The notes under the pieces: generated by a model
What the model saw: the letters and a program-made list of their open reading frames with translations, nothing else
Told to the model about the DNA's origin: nothing
Database searches by the model: none
Assembly: GCA_002396645.1 (NCBI GenBank)
Contig: DGYI01000071.1
Coordinates: forward strand, 56,621-86,300
Length of the DNA: 29,680 nucleotides
Direction: 5' to 3'
Source: Firmicutes bacterium UBA5010
GTDB lineage: Bacteria; Bacillota; Clostridia; Tissierellales; Sedimentibacteraceae
Shown here: piece by piece, positions 23,395-29,680 of the stretch
Numbering within the stretch: position 1 is the stretch's first letter
Layout of the letters: each line of letters starts with the position of its first letter
Position numbers and translations under genes: made by a program

Positions 23395-25560
23395 ATGAAG
23401 AATATAAAAGCAGTTTTTATAATTATTATCCTTATACTAGCTTTTACATCATGCAAAGCGGATAATGATACTGCAATAAATGCACGCATTGAACAAAATA
23501 ATAAGAGTAAAGAGATAAATAAAGATGATGCTACATCGGACGAAAACAGTTCTAAAGATAAATCAAGCGATAGCTTAGATGATAAAAATAATCCAATCGT
23601 ATGGCAAGACCCTTATTTTGAAAGAATGATAAGAATGGCTATAGAAAAACCTGAAGGTGATATTTACAAAAATGAGTTGGATATTATAACAAAGCTCTGC
23701 ATTGTAGGTGGGGCTAAAGTAAAAACAAATTTAAACTGGGATAGATTTGATGATACAAGATTTGCTGATATATACGGAAAAATATCATCCGTTAAAGATC
23801 TCGATAATTTTGATAATCTTACTCATCTAATTATAAGATGTAATGATATAAATAAATTAGATTTTACCGAAAAATCCGAAAAAATTATAGAGCTGGATAT
23901 ATCATACAATAAAATAAACAATATTGAGGGATTAAAACATCTTAAAAATTTGAAAATACTAAACTTAGAACAAAATGAAATACCGACTATATCTTCTCTA
24001 GGTGAATTAAATAATATAGAATATATAAATATACGAGCTAATAAAATAACAGATATAAATGGCATAGAAAAGATAAAAAATTTAAGATATCTTGATTTAT
24101 CTGAAAACCAGTTTACTGATATAAGTCCAATAAATGATTTATCAGACTTAAACACGTTGAAAATATCACATATAGGACCTGAAATGAATACCCTTTACTA
24201 TTCAAGTGACGGAATGGTTGATATAAGTGCCTTAAAAAACTTAAATAAGCTTACAGAATTAAGTGTGGTGGGCAATAAAATACTTAACTTAGCCCATATA
24301 ACAAATCTATACAGCTTGAAAGAATTGGATTTGTCCGATACGGAATTTAACTTGGAAGAATTAAATGCTTTATCTGAATTAAAAGATTTTGAAAAAATAA
24401 ATTTATCCTATGTAGCTGTCGGAGATTTGAGTTATATAAGCTCATTGACAAATTTAAAGCATCTGAAGATAAGCGAAGACACAATTGAAAGCTTGGAAGG
24501 AATAGAAGTATTAAGTGAATTAAGAAGTTTATCTCTATTTTATAATAATTTTGACGACTATTCACCCATAAGCAAGCTAAGCAAGTTGGAAAAGCTTGAT
24601 TTAACAAATACAAATGTCGAAAATATAGATTTTTTAAAAAACTTACAAAATTTAAAATCATTAAATTTTGTAACCACATTAAATTTACCTTATTCAAAGA
24701 TTGAAGATATAAGTGCATTGAGCGAATTATATAATCTTGAAGAACTAAATTTATCGAGAACAAGTGTAAAAAATATCGATGCATTAAAAGAATTAACAAA
24801 CTTAAAGAAATTGAATTTTTCAGGATTGGATATCAATGATATAAGTGCTTTAGAGAATCTGACAAAACTGGAGAATTTGATTATCAAATCTAATAGTATC
24901 AAGAATATAGATGCACTGGCGAATTTAACTGATTTAACTTATTTAGAATTAGGCTGCGGTTCGGAAAATATCGATGCTCTTGGTAATTTAACAGAATTAA
25001 AAGAATTAGATTTGAATGTGAAAGTTTCTGATTTGTCAGCTTTAAGTAATCTGGTAAATTTGGAATCACTTTCGCTAAGTGGATTAGATCTTCCTGATTT
25101 AAAAGATCTTAGCCCATTGTATAGACTAAAAAGACTGCATGCAACGCATAGCAACATTTCAAATATCGATGCATTAGAAAACATGTATATGTTAAGTATG
25201 TTAAGCATGGACTATAACAATATAAGCAACTTAGATGGGATATCAAAGTTGAATAATCTACTTAGTTTAAGCTTAATCGACAATCAAATAAGTGATATAG
25301 AGCCGTTAAAAAACTTAAAATATCTTGAAACATTAGTTTTATCATCTAATCAGATTGAGGATATCAGCCCTCTTGGACAATTGCTTAATTTGAGGTGTCT
25401 CTACATAAGTAACAATAAAATAAAAAATATCGAGAGTTTAAAATATTTAAAAAAATTATCTAATTTAGATTTAGATTCAAACTTAATTGAGGATTTTTCA
25501 CCTCTTTATGACTTGCCTGAATTATCAACTAGAGAATATAAACAAATGAACGATAGATAG
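23395..25560 (+). CDS. Leucine-rich-repeat surface lipoprotein (internalin-like repeats)
   Basis: A 721-residue exported protein. The signal peptide ends in the lipobox LAFTSC, so Cys20 should be lipidated. An Asp/Ser/Lys-rich tether (about 22-65) leads to a small cap region (WQDPYFERMIRMAIEKPEGDIY, close to the N-cap of LRR proteins of this type). From about residue 112 to 710 come some 25 repeats of about 22 residues with the pattern L..L..L.L..N.I.(D/N)I..L, the SDS22/LRR_4 type used by internalins. Some repeats are irregular near residues 255-270 and 420-435. There is no LPxTG or SLH anchor; the lipid is the anchor. Likely a protein- or glycan-binding surface factor. The stop lies in a terminator hairpin. 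Confidence 0.93.
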   Translation: MKNIKAVFIIIILILAFTSCKADNDTAINARIEQNNKSKEINKDDATSDENSSKDKSSDSLDDKNNPIVWQDPYFERMIRMAIEKPEGDIYKNELDIITKLCIVGGAKVKTNLNWDRFDDTRFADIYGKISSVKDLDNFDNLTHLIIRCNDINKLDFTEKSEKIIELDISYNKINNIEGLKHLKNLKILNLEQNEIPTISSLGELNNIEYINIRANKITDINGIEKIKNLRYLDLSENQFTDISPINDLSDLNTLKISHIGPEMNTLYYSSDGMVDISALKNLNKLTELSVVGNKILNLAHITNLYSLKELDLSDTEFNLEELNALSELKDFEKINLSYVAVGDLSYISSLTNLKHLKISEDTIESLEGIEVLSELRSLSLFYNNFDDYSPISKLSKLEKLDLTNTNVENIDFLKNLQNLKSLNFVTTLNLPYSKIEDISALSELYNLEELNLSRTSVKNIDALKELTNLKKLNFSGLDINDISALENLTKLENLIIKSNSIKNIDALANLTDLTYLELGCGSENIDALGNLTELKELDLNVKVSDLSALSNLVNLESLSLSGLDLPDLKDLSPLYRLKRLHATHSNISNIDALENMYMLSMLSMDYNNISNLDGISKLNNLLSLSLIDNQISDIEPLKNLKYLETLVLSSNQIEDISPLGQLLNLRCLYISNNKIKNIESLKYLKKLSNLDLDSNLIEDFSPLYDLPELSTREYKQMNDR

Positions 25561-25598
25561 CATTATAATTAAACGATGCTATCTATCGTTTTATATTT
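25549..25598 (+). terminator. Terminator of the LRR lipoprotein gene
   Basis: A perfect 15-bp stem (25549-25563 with 25576-25590; core GATAGATAGCAT) contains the TAG stop codon and is followed by TTTATATTTT. Confidence 0.92.
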
Positions 25599-25707
25599 TA
25601 AAATTAACTATTAAGGCATATGGGCATTGCTATTTATATCTTTCCCTTAAGCTCCCCCTCACTCACGCTGTTCAACAATAATTTTCTGTTTATTTTTTAC
25701 GATAAAA

Positions 25708-25716
25708 TGTTATAAT
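25708..25716 (+). promoter_or_regulatory. Probable extended -10 of pepT
   Basis: TGTTATAAT is a TGn-TATAAT extended -10 element 40 bp before the start codon. No good -35 is seen. Confidence 0.5.
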
Positions 25717-25755
25717 ATATAAAATAATACATATACAAGCGGAGGAAATTTAATT

Positions 25756-26976
25756 ATGAATGTTTGTGAAAGATTTTTAAAATACGTTTCTTTTGATACT
25801 CAGTCTGATCCTGAATCTACTACTGTACCTACAACTGCAAAACAAAAGGATTTAGCCACGTATCTGGTTGAGGAAATGAAAGCTATAGGTATAAAAGATG
25901 CGTACATGGACGAATATGGCTATGTTTATGGAACGATAGAGAAAAATATTGATAAAGATGTTCCTGTTGTTGCATTTATTGCACATATGGATACATCTCC
26001 CGATTTATCAGGAAAAGATATAAAAGCCAGAATAGTAAAAAATTATGACGGCAATGATATAGTTTTAAACGAAGAAAAAAATATTATTATGAAAGTATCT
26101 GAATTTGAACACTTAAAGGATAATATAGGCAATGATTTGATAGTTACTGACGGGACTACACTTCTTGGTGCTGATGATAAGGCAGGTATTGCAGAAATAT
26201 TGACTATGGCTGAGAATCTTTATTCTAATCCAGACATTAAGCACGGAACAATAAAAATTGCTTTTACGCCTGATGAAGAAGTGGGAAGCGGTGCAGATAA
26301 TTTCAATCTTGAGAATTTTGGCGCTGATTTTGGGTATACTGTTGACGGAGGCGAAATCGGAGAGCTTGAATATGAAAATTTCAATGCTGCCGGCGCTAAA
26401 ATCACAATTAACGGAACAAATATACATCCCGGAAGTGCTAAAGGTAAAATGCAAAGTGCTTTGCTTATAGGGATGGAGCTTCACAGCATGCTTCCGGTGT
26501 TTGAAAATCCGGCATTCACGGAAAAATATGAGGGCTTTAGCCATTTAAATGACATGTCCGGAAATGTCGAGCAAGTAAAAATGCAATACATAATTCGTGA
26601 CCACCACATGGACAGCTTTAATATCAAAAAGGAAAGATTTGTCAAAATTTCCGATTATTTAAATGACAAATATGGAAAAAATACAGTTGAATTAAAGCTT
26701 TCTGATTCATACTACAATATGAAGGAAAAAATACTTCCTCATATGCACATAATAGAAACTGCAAAAAAAGCAATGCTTGAGCTTGGTATAAATCCTAAAA
26801 TTGTTCCTATCAGAGGCGGTACTGACGGAGCGAGACTGTCATTTATGGGTCTTCCATGCCCTAACTTATGTACAGGCGGGTATAATTTCCACGGCAGATA
26901 TGAATATATACCTGTTCAATCTATGGAAAAAACAGTTAATATTTTATTAAAAATTGTAGAATTATATTCAGAATAA
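25756..26976 (+). CDS. pepT: Peptidase T (tripeptide aminopeptidase)
   Basis: A 406-residue cytosolic M20B zinc peptidase that removes the N-terminal residue of tripeptides. The length is typical. Visible sites are HMDTSPD (His77, Asp79), DGTTLLGADDKAG (bridging Asp near 140), PDEEVGSG (catalytic Glu and ligand), the dimerisation-domain segment HPGSAKGKM and RGGTDGARLSFMGLPCPNL. The near C-terminal GGYNFHGRYEY carries the last His ligand. GGAGG lies about 10 bases before the ATG. The neighbours are unrelated. Confidence 0.97.
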   Translation: MNVCERFLKYVSFDTQSDPESTTVPTTAKQKDLATYLVEEMKAIGIKDAYMDEYGYVYGTIEKNIDKDVPVVAFIAHMDTSPDLSGKDIKARIVKNYDGNDIVLNEEKNIIMKVSEFEHLKDNIGNDLIVTDGTTLLGADDKAGIAEILTMAENLYSNPDIKHGTIKIAFTPDEEVGSGADNFNLENFGADFGYTVDGGEIGELEYENFNAAGAKITINGTNIHPGSAKGKMQSALLIGMELHSMLPVFENPAFTEKYEGFSHLNDMSGNVEQVKMQYIIRDHHMDSFNIKKERFVKISDYLNDKYGKNTVELKLSDSYYNMKEKILPHMHIIETAKKAMLELGINPKIVPIRGGTDGARLSFMGLPCPNLCTGGYNFHGRYEYIPVQSMEKTVNILLKIVELYSE

Positions 26977-26985
26977 ATTTTTTTG

Positions 26986-27014
26986 TTGATAATATTCTTC
27001 ATATAATATATTAT
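26986..27014 (+). promoter_or_regulatory. Promoter of the DUF5317 gene
   Basis: TTGATA (26986-26991), a 17-bp spacer and TATTAT (27009-27014), about 40 bp before the start codon. Confidence 0.6.
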
Positions 27015-27052
27015 TATTATGTAGGAAATATTTTGAAGAAAGGGTATTTGTT

Positions 27053-27658
27053 ATGATTATTGAAGCTATTATTATAGGTATAATTATCGGTACAATCAGA
27101 AGGGGAAAGCTGTCGAGGCTTGAATATTTGAAGATTAATCTTTCACCCTTGATTATTTTGGCTTTAGTCTCTTATATATCAATCATAGTCATGAATTTGG
27201 GTTTGTTGGATTTTAATTCAAATCTTTATAATGTTTTTTTAATAATTACATATTCTCTTATAATAATAGTATTGACATTTAACTTAGACAAAAAGTTTAT
27301 GTTCCTGCCTTTAATCGGCATAATGATGAACTTTGTATGCATGTGTGTCAACAGCTTCAAGATACCTGTTAAAAGTGATATAATTCTTCGTTTATACGGT
27401 GCGGAAATGAACAATTTGCTTTTGGCGAATAAAGTAAAGTTTTTTATACCGGCTGAGGGTGCGAATTTAAATGCTTTGGGAAAATTATTTTACATAGGTG
27501 ATTATTATTTTTACGATATTATACTCAGTATGGGCGATATTATAATCTTTGTAGGAATAGTGCTTGTCATACAGCAATTAATGACTGATAAATACCTTAA
27601 GACCAGAGATTCTATAACACTTTCAAAATCTTTGTATAAGAAGAAAAAAAGATATTAA
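27053..27658 (+). CDS. DUF5317-family membrane protein
   Basis: A 201-residue protein with about five hydrophobic segments (near 2-14, 30-50, 60-76, 83-100 and 150-172) and a basic C-terminus (KSLYKKKKRY). The start MIIEAIIIGIIIGTIRRGKLSRLE, the central F.P..G..MNF and the segment GAEMNNLLLANKVKFF fit DUF5317, a family of unknown function in Clostridia. A short ribosome site AAAGGG precedes the ATG. The last ~75 bases of the gene belong to a tandem duplication and recur in damaged form at 28604-28678. Transcripts run into repeat copy B and its terminator. Confidence 0.82.
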   Translation: MIIEAIIIGIIIGTIRRGKLSRLEYLKINLSPLIILALVSYISIIVMNLGLLDFNSNLYNVFLIITYSLIIIVLTFNLDKKFMFLPLIGIMMNFVCMCVNSFKIPVKSDIILRLYGAEMNNLLLANKVKFFIPAEGANLNALGKLFYIGDYYFYDIILSMGDIIIFVGIVLVIQQLMTDKYLKTRDSITLSKSLYKKKKRY

Positions 27659-27668
27659 AATTAATAAT

Positions 27669-27761
27669 AAAAAAGTGAAGCTTTCTTCACTCTATGGAAG
27701 AATTGTTCCAATTCTTCATTTATTTAATAGGAAACAGAACTTTCCTATTAAATAAAAAAGT
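27669..27761 (+). repeat. Three-hairpin repeat, copy B
   Basis: Stems in order: AGTGAAG/CTTCACT (27674-27691), GAAGAATTG/CAATTCTTC (27697-27717) and a perfect 16-bp stem (27719-27734 with 27741-27756, core ATAGGAAA/TTTCCTAT). The unit is bracketed by AAAAAAGT at 27669-27676 and 27754-27761. The duplicated locus at 28685-28692 has a single AAAAAAGT and no repeat between. Confidence 0.88.
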
Positions 27762-27800
27762 AGTGACGTTGTTTAAATAATACGCTCACTACTTTATTTT
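27757..27800 (-). terminator. Terminator between convergent DUF5317 and first XRE gene
   Basis: AAAGTAGTGA (27757-27766) pairs with TCACTACTTT (27786-27795), with inner CGT/ACG and G-U-tolerant pairing. T-rich tails lie on both sides and the stop codon of the XRE gene is in the stem. Confidence 0.85.
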
Positions 27801-28192
27801 TTATTTTCTTCAATATTTGCAAGCATTTCATCAGCTAATACCTCTACTCTTGCAATAAATTTAATTTGAGTTCTATAATCCTTAAATTTTCTCAGGATAT
27901 CTATAATTTCGATTTCATTTTCATTCAGAACTAACTTATAATCTTCTGTATTTTCCTTAACTATTATACCGTCATATGTATCTGAATACATTGGATAATC
28001 CTTGTTATCCGACATCAAAAATTCAACGCTGCATCCTAAAAATTTCGCAACTTTATATAGACTATCTGCTCTTGGAATATTTCGCTTCCATTTTATAATA
28101 GCGCCATTACTTATTTGAACATTTTCTTCAATGTATGAAATAGTTATGTTTTTGTCGTCTGCTATCTTTTTGATTCTGTCGTAAAGTGTCAA
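27794..28192 (-). CDS. XRE-family transcriptional regulator, copy 1
   Basis: A 132-residue DNA-binding protein. Residues 5-60 form an HTH_3 domain (IKKIADDKNITISYIEENVQISNGAIIKWKR, then ADSLYKVAKFLGCSVEFLM). The C-terminal half is helical (NENEIEIIDILRKFKDYRTQIKFIARVEVLADEM) and probably dimerises. The start codon is TTG at 28192, supported by AAAGGAG at the right distance and the absence of any in-frame ATG. Copy 2 at 28725-29123 has about 20 differences in 132 residues and the same TTG. A palindrome just upstream, TTGAAAATTTTCAA, is a likely autoregulatory operator. Confidence 0.9.
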   Translation of the reverse strand: MTLYDRIKKIADDKNITISYIEENVQISNGAIIKWKRNIPRADSLYKVAKFLGCSVEFLMSDNKDYPMYSDTYDGIIVKENTEDYKLVLNENEIEIIDILRKFKDYRTQIKFIARVEVLADEMLANIEENKK

Positions 28193-28535
28193 AATATCAC
28201 TCCTTTCAAAATATTTTAGATAATTTTCAATTTTATTGTTGACTTTTTGAAAATTTTCAATTATACTTAAAATAAGAAAACAAATAATTTGACAGCTGTG
28301 GCTTTGTCAATTTATTTGTTATTCTAAAAATTATTATATGCTACTTATATAATATAACAAAATTTCTGCATGCACAACAAAAATGTTATTTTTAATTGTA
28401 TATTTTGTATGTTTAACTATTGAGATTAGTCAAGATATTATATTTTATATTAAGCCCCCTTGATATAAGATATATTACTAAACTTAGGTTAACCGCTTCT
28501 AATATTGTACAAAATATTTAAGTAACAGACTCATG
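28193..28535. promoter_or_regulatory. Upstream region of XRE copy 1 with conserved palindromes
   Basis: TTGAAAATTTTCAA (28247-28260) is a perfect palindrome kept unchanged in copy 2, beside a minus-strand TATAAT (within 28259-28265). CAAATAATTTGACA (28281-28294) pairs with TGTCAATTTATTTG (28305-28318) with one mismatch around a 10-base spacer, and this too is conserved. The rest (28320-28535) is AT-rich; I see no ORF shared by both copies. Confidence 0.6.
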
Positions 28536-28571
28536 AACAAAAAAAGCTGCTCGTAGTCAGCTTTTTTTGTT
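28536..28571 (-). terminator. Terminator, left copy (orphaned from the M23 gene)
   Basis: AACAAAAAAAGCTG (28536-28549) pairs with CAGCTTTTTTTGTT (28558-28571). It is the duplicate of the M23 terminator at 29476-29511 and works in either direction. Confidence 0.9.
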
Positions 28572-28574
28572 TTT

Positions 28575-28603
28575 TATTATAGGTTGATAAGGATTTGCAT
28601 ATG
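28575..28603 (-). pseudogene. Remnant of the M23 peptidase 3' end
   Basis: On the minus strand this encodes YANPYQPII, matching YVNPYQPII of the intact M23 gene at the window end. It is cut off at its upstream side by the duplication junction near 28603. Confidence 0.75.
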
Positions 28604-28680
28604 TCTGATAAACATTTTAAAGACCAGAGATTCTATAACACTTTCGAATTTTTTGTATAAGAAGAAAAAAATATCAAAAT
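28604..28680 (+). pseudogene. Remnant of the DUF5317 3' end
   Basis: This segment matches the last ~75 bases of the DUF5317 gene (shared run AGACCAGAGATTCTATAACA) but has an extra base and substitutions, so it does not stay in frame. It is followed by the terminator and XRE copy 2 exactly as in copy 1. Confidence 0.8.
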
Positions 28681-28687
28681 TAATAAA

Positions 28688-28735
28688 AAAGTAGTGACAT
28701 CATTTATATGATACGCTCACTACTTTACTTTTTAT
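28688..28735 (-). terminator. Terminator of XRE copy 2
   Basis: AAAGTAGTGA (28688-28697) pairs with TCACTACTTT (28717-28726), with inner ATCAT/ATGAT. The inner sequence differs from copy 1 but still pairs. The stop codon lies in the stem. Confidence 0.85.
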
Positions 28736-29123
28736 TCTCTTCAATATGTGAAAGCATTTCATCTGCTAAAACTTCTGCTCTGGCAATGAATTTAATTTGA
28801 GTTCTATAATCTTTGAATTTTCTCAAAATATATACAATTTCGATTTCATTTTCATTCAGAACTGATTTATACTCTTCTGAATTTTCCTTAATTATTGTAC
28901 CATCATATGTATCTGAATATATTGTACAGTCCTTGTTATCAGACATCAAGGATTCAACGCTGCATCCTAAAAATTTCGCAACTTTATATAAGCTATCTGC
29001 TCTGGGTATATTTTGTTTCCATTTTACAATAGAGCCGTTACTTATTTGAACATTTTCTTCAATGTATGAAATAGATATGTTTTGATCGTCCGCTATCTTT
29101 TTAATTCTGTCGTAAACTGTCAA
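28725..29123 (-). CDS. XRE-family transcriptional regulator, copy 2
   Basis: A 132-residue paralogue of the neighbouring regulator with the same HTH_3 domain (residues 5-60), helical C-terminal half and TTG start codon (29123), here behind GAGGTGATATT. Differences in the recognition region include Ala31Ser, Ile33Val and Arg37Gln; others cluster at residues 58-98 in the linker. The recognition helix is otherwise kept and the operator-like palindrome upstream (29178-29191) is identical, so both proteins probably bind the same sites. Both frames are intact, so both copies appear to be under selection or the duplication is moderately young. Confidence 0.9.
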   Translation of the reverse strand: MTVYDRIKKIADDQNISISYIEENVQISNGSIVKWKQNIPRADSLYKVAKFLGCSVESLMSDNKDCTIYSDTYDGTIIKENSEEYKSVLNENEIEIVYILRKFKDYRTQIKFIARAEVLADEMLSHIEENKK

Positions 29124-29475
29124 AATATCACCTCTTTCGAAATATTTTAGAAAATCTTCAATTTTATGGTTGACTTTTTGAAAATTTTCAATTATACTTA
29201 AAATAAGAAAACAAATAACTTGACAGCCAAAGCTTTGTCAATTTATTTGTTATACTAAAAATTATTATATGTTATTTATATAATATAATAAAGTTTCCAC
29301 TTATACAACAAAAATATTATTTTTAATTGTATGTTTTGTTGACTTATCTATTGAAATTAGGTGAAATGCTATATCTTATTTGGCCCCCCCTTATATGATG
29401 CAGTATTAATCTTAGTTTACCGCTTAGATAGATTGTAAAATATTAAAGCGGGATATATTAAACAACAGGCTGATA
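29124..29475. promoter_or_regulatory. Upstream region of XRE copy 2
   Basis: It holds the same TTGAAAATTTTCAA palindrome (29178-29191) and the same inverted repeat CAAATAACTTGACA/TGTCAATTTATTTG (29212-29249) as copy 1, with changes mostly in the loop. The remaining AT-rich part has drifted more, and no gene is seen. Confidence 0.6.
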
Positions 29476-29511
29476 AACAAAAAAAGCTGCTCGCAGTCAG
29501 CTTTTTTTGTT
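29476..29511 (-). terminator. Terminator of the M23 peptidase gene
   Basis: AACAAAAAAAGCTG (29476-29489) pairs with CAGCTTTTTTTGTT (29498-29511), followed by T-rich sequence. Confidence 0.92.
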
Positions 29512-29523
29512 TGTTTAAATATT

Positions 29524-29680
29524 TTAATCAAATAGATTTATTATAGGTTGATAAGGATTTACATAATTGTTGTGTATGCTGAAAGTGAAATGCAGGTGAG
29601 GTCCTGTTGAAAATCCTGTTGAACCTACCTCTCCTATAAATTCTCCTTTTTTCACATCATAAATAACATATAATAATTTT
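29524..29680 (-). CDS. M23-family peptidase, C-terminal part (runs off the window)
   Basis: The last 51 codons of a zinc endopeptidase of the lysostaphin/LytM class, which cleaves peptidoglycan cross-bridges. The reading is YVIYDVKKGEFIGEVGSTG, then FSTGPHLHF with the HxH zinc and catalytic pair, then INPY-like NPYQPIINLFD and the stop. The active-site HxxxD and the N-terminus lie beyond the window, so it cannot be said whether the protein is an active hydrolase or a degenerate regulator of one. The 3' end of the gene marks the right limit of the local duplication. Confidence 0.9.
   Translation of the reverse strand, partial: KLLYVIYDVKKGEFIGEVGSTGFSTGPHLHFTFSIHNNYVNPYQPIINLFD

Noticed and set aside
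24347..24799. 150-residue minus-strand frame inside the LRR gene
   Set aside because: The Leu-rich look comes from the repeat codons read backward; no start signal.
25655..25680. Further copy of the copy-A flanking sequence (CCCTCACTCACGC)
   Set aside because: Only a short similarity to the CTCCCTCACGC arm, with no partner arm or hairpins nearby.

Overview
The window reads as chromosomal DNA of a low-GC, anaerobic member of the Bacillota, most likely class Clostridia. The signs are AT-rich codon use, strong GGAGG-type ribosome sites, TTGACA/TATAAT promoters, a T-box in front of tyrS, a Gram-positive type LexA box, and a cobalamin-dependent ribonucleotide reductase. No rRNA or tRNA gene, integrase, transposase or CRISPR array was seen. 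I cannot name the species.

Layout. 1-134 is the start of a lipoprotein gene running off the left edge. 535-1967 is a stand-alone purD whose leader carries four 17-bp tandem repeats. 2178-2675 is a SEC-C zinc-motif protein. 2839-6143 is a tight four-gene operon: ECF-like sigma factor, polytopic membrane protein, ABC ATPase, ABC permease. On the minus strand, 6210-12608 holds a small Trp-rich protein, nrdJ with a candidate NrdR site over its promoter, a divergent uracil-DNA glycosylase and a Ca2+-type P-ATPase. 12702-12968 is a hairpin-rich intergenic element. 13080-15260 (minus) is a GNAT acetyltransferase and tyrS with its T-box leader. 15626-16483 (plus) is a secreted CAP-domain protein. 16548-22227 (minus) is an M28 peptidase, a secreted four-repeat protein, a two-gene DNA-repair operon (DUF4130-type protein plus radical SAM) behind a LexA box, and a TPR-like protein. 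22474-27658 (plus) is a TIM-barrel isomerase/endonuclease-like protein, a leucine-rich-repeat lipoprotein, pepT and a DUF5317 membrane protein. 27585-29570 is a diverged tandem duplication of about 1 kb carrying two XRE regulators, followed by the 3' end of an M23 peptidase gene.

Genes acting together. The sigma/ABC operon looks like a self-contained envelope stress or efflux module. nrdJ, the uracil glycosylase and the SOS-controlled radical SAM operon concern DNA precursors and repair. The CAP, LRR, four-repeat and M23 proteins and the lipoprotein are surface functions.

The least expected signal is a short (about 85 bp) three-hairpin repeat. It occurs at 12731-12815 and 27669-27756, with an internally deleted copy at 16518-16553. 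All three stems show compensatory changes between the two full copies. Every copy abuts the T-tract of a terminator-like hairpin, and the duplicated locus at 28685-28692 gives an empty site with one AAAAAAGT where the filled site has two. I do not recognise this family.
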